NCBI GenBank assembly: GCA_963855995.1
Contig: OY979717.1
Span: forward strand, 64,350,243 to 64,414,242
DNA length: 64,000 bases
Direction: 5' to 3'
DNA from: Muricea muricata
Lineage: Eukaryota; Cnidaria; Anthozoa; Malacalcyonacea; Plexauridae
Positions 56,991 to 64,000 of the stretch are shown piece after piece. Under the pieces are notes generated by a model. The model was not told the DNA's origin. It was given only the letters and a program-made list of their open reading frames with translations, and ran no database searches. The translations under genes were made by a program, and so were the position numbers. Position 1 is the stretch's first letter, and each line of letters begins with the position of its first letter.

Positions 56991-58280
56991 CAGTCTTTTG
57001 TAGTTTTTCTAATGGTAAATGAATTTGACAGTGCCATTGTAGGGAGCGCCCCCCCCCCCTGGGTTTTTTTCCTATTTCCAAACAATATTTATTAAATCCG
57101 TTAGCAATGTTCTCATCACCGACTATTTTCTCCCCGTCAACGTTACTAATCCTAGCTAATGTACATGCATCGAATTATTCAGTTGGTAATCATAACTGGT
57201 AAAACAAAGGATTTCGAAGTGGCTATATCATTTAAATAACTGGGGAGAGAGTCATCCCCCCAGTCCCCTCCCTGGCGACGCCACTTACCTTTGCATCCAG
57301 AATTGCAACCTGCGAGAAATAGCTTTATGTTTCTTTTGCAGCAGATCTTCGACAAAACGATTCAACCGAACAATGAAGAGCTGCTAAGCTGCAGAAAGTC
57401 AACTGAATGCTGTCTCTTTGTTTGGGGTAGAATCGTGGTTCTATCTTGACAAGATATTAATGTACATGTGTTAATTATTAATATTACACGAATTATTAAT
57501 GTACATGTACAAGCTTGAAAATGTATTCTACATTGCTCAGACTCGTTTATCGTAAGTAAATACATAGTTCTTTTAAAAATGGTTTAAATTTGTACAGTGC
57601 GTTCACGTGTCGTTCCTCTGGGGGAGTGGTCATTATTTATGGAGGGGGAACATGTTCGTGAAGCTCTTCCACCCAGGGAAGTAGGCACATTCCACCCACA
57701 CATGCCCCCCTCCAGAAAATGGCACTCCCTTTGGGATAAAAGTAAATAAATAACACAGTACACAAAAGGTATAGTGCTTCCACCACCTGAAATCATAAAC
57801 GAGAAATTTCGATTTTCAATCTATCGCTGCAGGTAGTGAAAGAACCTCTACTTTTTCTGAACTATTAACTGGATGCATTACCTCCACTGACAACGTTAGT
57901 TCGAAATAAATTGTATATACTATGATACAAACTACATTTATTGCCGCACACGCAAAGCTCTGGTTTTGTCCCGTGTAAAGAGAACAGAAACACAGTAACA
58001 CACCTGCATCTTCAAAGCAACGCGGAAATAATTTGATCAGTCTTCCCATGGACAACAAAATCCACAATTGTTTGGCAGGTGCCTTCTGTTTTCAGACTTT
58101 TCGATAATCAAAATACTAGAAGCTATTATACAAATAATCCTAGTTCTACGCAGGTACATATAGTTTGTAATGTTTATACCTTTGTGTACCCAGAGCCTGT
58201 GTGTTCGGAAAAGTACAGCAGAAGCATTGATGTGGGGCTTAATTCGAATCAAACATTGTTTTGTCTTATATACTTAAATG
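56991..58280. other. No gene recognised
   Basis: Intergenic DNA between the two host genes. Short C runs near 57048-57061 and G/C-rich blocks near 57600-57720. No exon could be assigned. Confidence 0.4.
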
Positions 58281-58283
58281 AAG

Positions 58284-58646
58284 TAGGTACTCGCAATCTC
58301 GTTCTCCGAGCCCGCGATCCTTGTACGCGAAAGAATGAGAGGCTCTGGGATTATTCATAACCGGAAGCCCAGAATCTCGGCATTGCTTGTATTCATGCTT
58401 TTCATTCATGCGCAGTACAAGCAATGTTCAGATTCTGGGCTTCCGGTTATGGATTACCCCAGAGCCTCTCGTTGGTAAGTACTTCCCTTCCCCGGGCCGA
58501 GTGGATTTTTTATATAAGAACGAAGCAGTACACATTTATTGAGTTTCGTGCGCGGATCCACTTCAGCACGGGGAAACGAAGTAGTTACACTCTCATTCCT
58601 GCACGTAGAAGGATCGCAGGCTCGGAAAACGAGATTGAGGTACTCG
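58284..58646. mobile_element. Nested palindromic MITEs
   Basis: The outer arms are near 58287-58340 (gtactcgcaatctcgttctc, then gagcccgcgatcc) and 58588-58644. An inner pair (aggctctgggattattcata, then accggaagcccagaatct at 58340-58378) is mirrored at 58432-58470. A third pair lies between (gtacttcccttccccgg / ccccgtg..aagtagtt). Confidence 0.8.
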
Positions 58647-58745
58647 TTGCTATTTGTCCTTTGTGCACAATACATGATGCAGAAGATTGAGAGGGCCAGC
58701 GTTCATTAATCTGTTCTGGCAATCGCCGGCCTTGTGTGTACGTAT

Positions 58746-61700
58746 TCATATGCTGGAGCACAGGCCTGAGCTAGATATATGGACCTTATTTTCCACAGAT
58801 ATTTGACTTGAAAGTCTGTTAGAACCTTCGCTTTTTCGCTTTTGGTCCTGCAAAAAAGGTGGAGGAAGCATGACGTCAAACTTTGTAAATGAAAACGAGA
58901 AGAAGTAACAGCCATGTTGATTGACAGCTGTCGGATAGCTGTCGTAATGTATAATAGTTTTCATACCTTGTCTAGATCTCAAACGATCCCGCTATAGAGT
59001 AATAGAAGAAAAAAAGCATTACGTTGTTATGCCAAGAAGTACCATTCATATAAATTCACATCAACATCCTTCACATGCATGACAATCACCTATTTTGCTC
59101 GTATATATTGAGCTTTCTCTACGAATCGAAATGCAATCTGGGAAATGCATGTCGGTTAAAAAATGGCCCAGTTTGGAAATAACTGTGTGACGCAAGCACC
59201 TCTGATGTCCAAATACTGCGGCGTCATGGCTATAAGGGAGGGGTTGATATTCATATATTTGTTCTGTCCCACCATTTTTTTTTTAAATCAAATTGATTTC
59301 AAAGGACATTCGTCGGACAGAACACTAATAAATAAATATTTACACCTCCTTAACTTAAATTGTTAATTATGCCCCCTGAAACTTTAGTCATTTGTACATT
59401 TGCTTCTAAGCGGCTTAAATACACAGTGGATGATGAATTCACAGTGTACCTGATCTAGTTCCTCTAACGCTTCGCTAATCGCCTGCTCCAACCCTATCCT
59501 TGTCTTCTTGCCTCTGAGAAAAATAAAAGTACATAAGAAATATGAACGCACAATCTTGTATTTCCTTATTGGTCAGAATTCCACCAGAAATTTGGAAATA
59601 AAGTAAATTATAATATTTCATAAGGAGTTTTGCACTTCAGATAGAAAAATATATTTCCATTTGATAACTACAGTTACTGCTCATAAGTTTGAATACAAGT
59701 GTGAAATGTAGTTTCATGTATTGGTAAAGTGATACCTAAAGCTTTTTTTTGGTTAGTCATTCTTTCATTGTTAAAAGTTCTGACTTGTATCTTCTCAGGT
59801 TTTTACACACTTGCAATTAATATGCAAGAAGATGCATATAACCTCAAAATCAGGGAAATGGATTGGCATAGTCGACTAAACACATCACCAGGTGTATTCA
59901 AACTTTTGAGCAGTAACTGTAGTGCCACTACTTTTCTGTGTTTTCACGATAAGTTGGTTGTTATATTTTTAAATATACAATATATCACGGCAGTAGAATT
60001 ACGTGCATACCTATGTTTCCTTTTTCTGCCTTTGTCGTCCAACGTCTTCAACCCATCAGTTAACGTTTTCAGTTTTTCGACTTCCACTTGACTGAAAGTG
60101 TGATCTCCAAACCACATAACCCATTTCTATATTAGCATTGATTAAAAAGAAAAGGACGCTTAATAGTGATAGTTTCAAGGCTCAATTCAAGATGGAATTT
60201 TGTTGGGGTCAAATGGCCTTGTTGAAATGTCTGATATATGTCACTATTACACATATCATTTTACAATATGGTTTTGCGAAGCCTTCAAATATCTCTTTAC
60301 CTTGCCAAAATCAGCTGCAGCTTTTCCATGTCCAACATCTCGTTCATCAACGATTTTACCAGGCCACGATGGTAGGCCTCTGGCTTGCGCCCACACAATA
60401 TCACCAATAGTGAACTCCACTTCTTTGGAACTTTCAGTATCTTCAAATGTTACAAATAATGTTAATTTTTCTCATATAATTTGTTTCTTAGTTTTTGGAT
60501 TACTAACCACCTAAACATTCCACCTGAATAACTAAATATGCACATGATCATACACGTACCATAAATGCTGGTTTAGACTGGTAAATTTTAATAACATAAA
60601 CCACAATCGTACACAAAAGTTTGGTGAACAAGGTCATAATGCCCAAAACCCTACCATATGCTCTTTTCCCTGTAAGAGCATAATCCGGGGCGGGGGGAAT
60701 GGATGGGGGGACATGTCCCCCACTTTTTGGGTTAGGAGGGACGAACATCTGATTATCCCACACTTTTCACGAACATTTGGTCTTTTTGATGTTAAAATCT
60801 TAATTATCTTATTAAAATTTATCCACATTCAAACTCTATCTATTCTAATATCTTTACATCAGATAAAGTTTAAACGATTCAGTGCATTTATTAGGGAAGC
60901 ATACCCCCGGACTTTCTTACTTTTGAACGGATTGTCGCACGTGCTGCCCCTGTTCAATGTTGTCTGGTGTACTGTTCTAACAGTGGAAAAAATATTTTAC
61001 CCCTCAATATTATGTTGGCCTAATGGGGAGCACCTCAAATAAGTATATGATAACAGTATAATAAGCAAACACGGGAAGATGCTTATCGGAATACATTACA
61101 TATACACTAAACAGGTCTGATGTCAGATAACTAACCTATCTATAAAAATGCTCTTCCTATCGTCTCTATTGCTGTCTTCCAATTTGTTGAACGAGTAGAC
61201 GGCATATGCGTGCTACATATCTGTACCTACATAGTATATTGAACCTACATTACTGTATCTATTTAGCCAACATATATGTGTTAATATATGTGTATCTAAA
61301 ATACTGTGAATGATTACAAAACACTAACCATTTGACATACTTCCAGTTTTATCTTTCTGAACTTCATTCTCAACAGACAAAACATTTTCTTCCTTAACCT
61401 TCTTAACATCTTGGTCGCAGTTCAGTTTATTGGAGCGTCTTTTCGATGTTCCCTCTGTTTTTGTCGGTACTTGGGCAAGATCTTCCAACGAGTTACTTTT
61501 ATTCTTTTTTTCCGAAGACTCGGTTTTTATTTTAGTATCTTCAATTGAGTCTGTTTTAGCACAACTGTCATTATTTAAGTCTGTTTTAATCACAAAACCG
61601 ATTTTCCTTTTTTGCTCAAGGAACAGATTGTCATCCTCGTTATCATTATTTACATTATCATCCCTACCAGAATGGTTTTCCTCACATTTTGAGTCTGTTA

Positions 61701-64000
61701 TATTACATTTATTTTGAACATCCTTCACATCATTTGTAACACTCTTACAATCGTCGCGAAGTTTCTCTGAATCCGCCGTAACATTTAAGCATTCATTATT
61801 AATGTTCTCGGTTTTTTCCTTTTCACATTTCAATATCGTTGAATAAGGTTCTGACGTGATCGTATCATCTTTAGATGCGCACATAGAGACCTCTTGTTTG
61901 TATTCATTATCGTTCAATGAATCGGCATTGAATGGAACGCCAGACATATCAAAGTTTTCTGGATCTGACTTCGAACAATTCTCGATGATATCCGATGAAT
62001 CTGTGGTTATGTCGCCAGTATTGATCGCATTTTCTTTACACACTTCCGCACTGGAATCCATGTTGACGACATCAGTCATACCAAATTTCGTCTCTCCATA
62101 ATTGTTTGGTGAAGTATCTGTTGGGGTACCACAGTCAGGAATTTTTTCTTCCAGAAAGTCACTTGATGTAACATCTTTCTCGCTACAATCACTTTTCTTG
62201 ACTGTAATGTCACTTTCTCCACGAAGTGTCTCACTACTATCGCAGACACTTGTCTCCGTTGAATTTTCTTTCATTGAAGCAACTGCTTCATCACTAAAGG
62301 AAGTAACTTCTTCTTTAGAATTATCCCTTTTCGAAGCAAGTGTTTCGCTGTCATCGCATGTAACTTTCTGTTTTGAATTGTCGTTAGCTGAATCAGTGCA
62401 AAGACTTTTCTCAAATGAAACATCATTACTGGAAGCGACTCTCCCGACACTTGAAGACAAAGGATTTCCAGGAGAGTTGTCCACTGTTGAAACCACTGTT
62501 CTTATGCTACTGCAATCCATTTTCTCTTCAATATTGTCATTCGATTCAGTGACAGTCTCGTTGTTTGTTAAACAATTTCTGTCAAACGAATTACTGTCCT
62601 TGTTTGAAAGAACTCTCTCCGCATTTGTGCACACAAGTTTCGCTGTTGGAATGTCGCTCGTTAAAGCACTTGTCTCGCTCATAGCGCTCTTACGCTTCTC
62701 TTCTAAAAATTTAGTTGATGAGCAGTCGCCCCCGGCGCAATCACCAAACGTATTAGAAGGAGATGGTTTGCTTGTAGCTGCAATACAATCCAACAGCTTC
62801 ATTTCGTCTTCTTGACCACCTGCAGTTACAGTGGCATTGTTCGTAACACTTGATGTAGCTATAGTACATGGCGCAGTGACAGTACTAGACGTAACTACAG
62901 TAGCAGTAGCAGCTGGAACTGATAATGAATTCTTCGAAGCAGTCTTTGATTTACTCTCTTGTGAAGTGGACATGGAAGATCTCGAACTTGTCGTTGTCAC
63001 TTTGGTTGGGGTGTGAGATGAAGTCTTCCCGCCGGATAACTTAGCAGTTTGAGCTGACGAACCAGAACGTTGATTTGTATACTGACCAATTTGCATAAAT
63101 TGGTACGCCAGCGCGTTTGCACTTGCGCCTTGAGTCAGCAAATGCTGCCAGTAAGGGTTATTGTAATTGCTAACCAGGTTCACCAATTGTTGCGAGAAGC
63201 TAGAACTGGTGACTGAAGCTGGAGCTATAGAAACAAATGCACTGTATGCTGCAGCAATCGCGGACGTGCTCACTGGAGCTGTGCTAGATGTTGGCGAGGA
63301 TTCCTTTGTGGTACTGGTTGAAGTTGTTACCGGCACAACTGGTTTGGATACATTACCTGGTTGCGCGATTCCTAGAAAGTATGGTATAACAGTGTTGGGT
63401 GCCATACCTAAGACAGCTGGATTCGCAACATTACTACCATAAGGCAAGCCTTGTAATGTGTAAAGATTACCATATGGATTTTGTTGTTCTTGAGTGCTGC
63501 TTGCACCAACACTTGGTCGGGCTCCTGTGCCAGTCAGTTGGACCTGAGGTACTACACCAGGTTGTAATAATATACCACAATATTGAAGTGGTTGACTTAA
63601 CGGGTCTGTTTGTTTCGTCGCTGTTTTCGCGTTACTGTTTTTATCGGCGTTGTGCATCTTAGTAATTGAATGACCCGGTAGTGTTGTTTCAGATCTTCCA
63701 ACAATTGATGGCTTTACATTTTGCTGGTTCTGTACAACCTGCGTCAGATCTTGTGGTTTCATTTGCACTTTACAAGTCCCAGACGATACAGTGTTGGTGG
63801 ACATCGTTGATTTGACATTTGCTAGTGGAGACGGATAAGGGTACACCATTCTTGGCAAACTTTCTTTACCTCTCACTGTAAAAAATCCTTTAGATGGCTC
63901 CAGAGGTGTTTTATCCGTTTTTTCTTGAGGAAGCCTGGAGAGCGTTATACCAGACGTTCCTGGCCAATTGACTTTTGAATTAAGATTAGGCATTGGATGT
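58746..64000 (-). CDS. MBD5/6-like PWWP-domain chromatin protein, 3' part
   Basis: Minus strand; five exons seen: (64000)-61329, 60440-60301, 60126-60011, 59513-59450 and probably 58847-58746. Phases agree at each junction. The first is a single exon of at least 2.6 kb encoding a Pro-, then Ser/Thr-, then Asp/Ser/Glu-rich region without folded domains, ending in a Lys-rich nuclear-signal-like stretch (GTSKRRSNKL). The next three form a PWWP domain: IGDIVWAQARGLPSWPGKIV, KWVMWFGDHTFSQVEVEKLK, then LEQAISEALEELDQ. This combination, a C-terminal PWWP with WFGDHTFSQVEVEKLK after a long disordered region, recalls MBD5/6. The N-terminal methyl-CpG-binding domain would lie beyond the window. The frame is open to 64000, so the ATG at 63993 is not necessarily the start. 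It would act in the nucleus on chromatin. The last exon (DQKRKSEGSNRL..stop) is less certain. Confidence 0.8.
59671..59919. mobile_element. Tc1/mariner-type MITE in an MBD5/6-like intron
   Basis: Inverted ends CAGTTACTGCTCATAAGTTT and its near-complement, flanked by TA on both sides. 249 bp, no coding capacity. Confidence 0.82.

Noticed and set aside
61430-63662. Several plus-strand frames over the long MBD5/6-like exon
   Set aside because: They are shadows of the continuous minus-strand frame in a Ser/Thr-rich, low-complexity region.

Overview
This window is eukaryotic, and most likely metazoan nuclear DNA. All the host genes are split by GT-AG introns, two are conserved metazoan genes (mitochondrial citrate synthase and an MBD5/6-like PWWP gene), and the rest is dense with animal-type mobile DNA: Kolobok, Penelope-like, CR1/L2 LINEs, Gypsy, Crypton-type recombinase, Harbinger and mariner MITEs. 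The mix resembles a cnidarian genome, but that is an inference; no taxon-diagnostic sequence is present.

Layout. (1) 1-2.8 kb: foldback and MITE repeats. (2) 2.86-5.83 kb, minus: a four-exon gene joining three pterin/folate enzymes, namely a FolB/FolX-type aldolase or epimerase, HPPK (FolK) and a PTR1/FolM-type reductase. Animals are not expected to make folate, so this is the most surprising host gene. It has one apparent frameshift near its 3' end. (3) 5.96-12.83 kb: a complete 6.87-kb Kolobok-type DNA transposon with TTAA target duplications and 103-bp terminal inverted repeats. It carries a THAP-domain transposase (plus strand, 11 exons, one frameshift) and, on the other strand, an intact three-exon gene for a protein like the P2X7-receptor C-terminal ballast domain. 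(4) 12.8-45 kb: a repeat archipelago with LINE copies, a tRNA-derived SINE, microsatellites, a three-level nest of transposons, a broken Crypton/DUF3504 recombinase, Penelope-like fragments, a 137-bp retroposon that looks like a hammerhead ribozyme, and a Gypsy LTR element lacking most of its reverse transcriptase. (5) 45.1-55.0 kb, minus: an 11-exon mitochondrial citrate synthase gene with two interchangeable last exons. (6) 55-58.7 kb: intergenic DNA with a LINE fragment and palindromic MITEs. (7) 58.7-64 kb, minus: the 3' part of an MBD5/6-like gene, a very long Ser/Thr-rich exon followed by PWWP exons; its 5' end lies outside the window.

The host genes look functionally independent: pterin metabolism, the TCA cycle and chromatin. 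The most promising material for a new system is the two-gene Kolobok element with its ballast-domain partner, the pterin fusion gene, and the small ribozyme-bearing retroposon. All calls come from reading the sequence; no database search was made.
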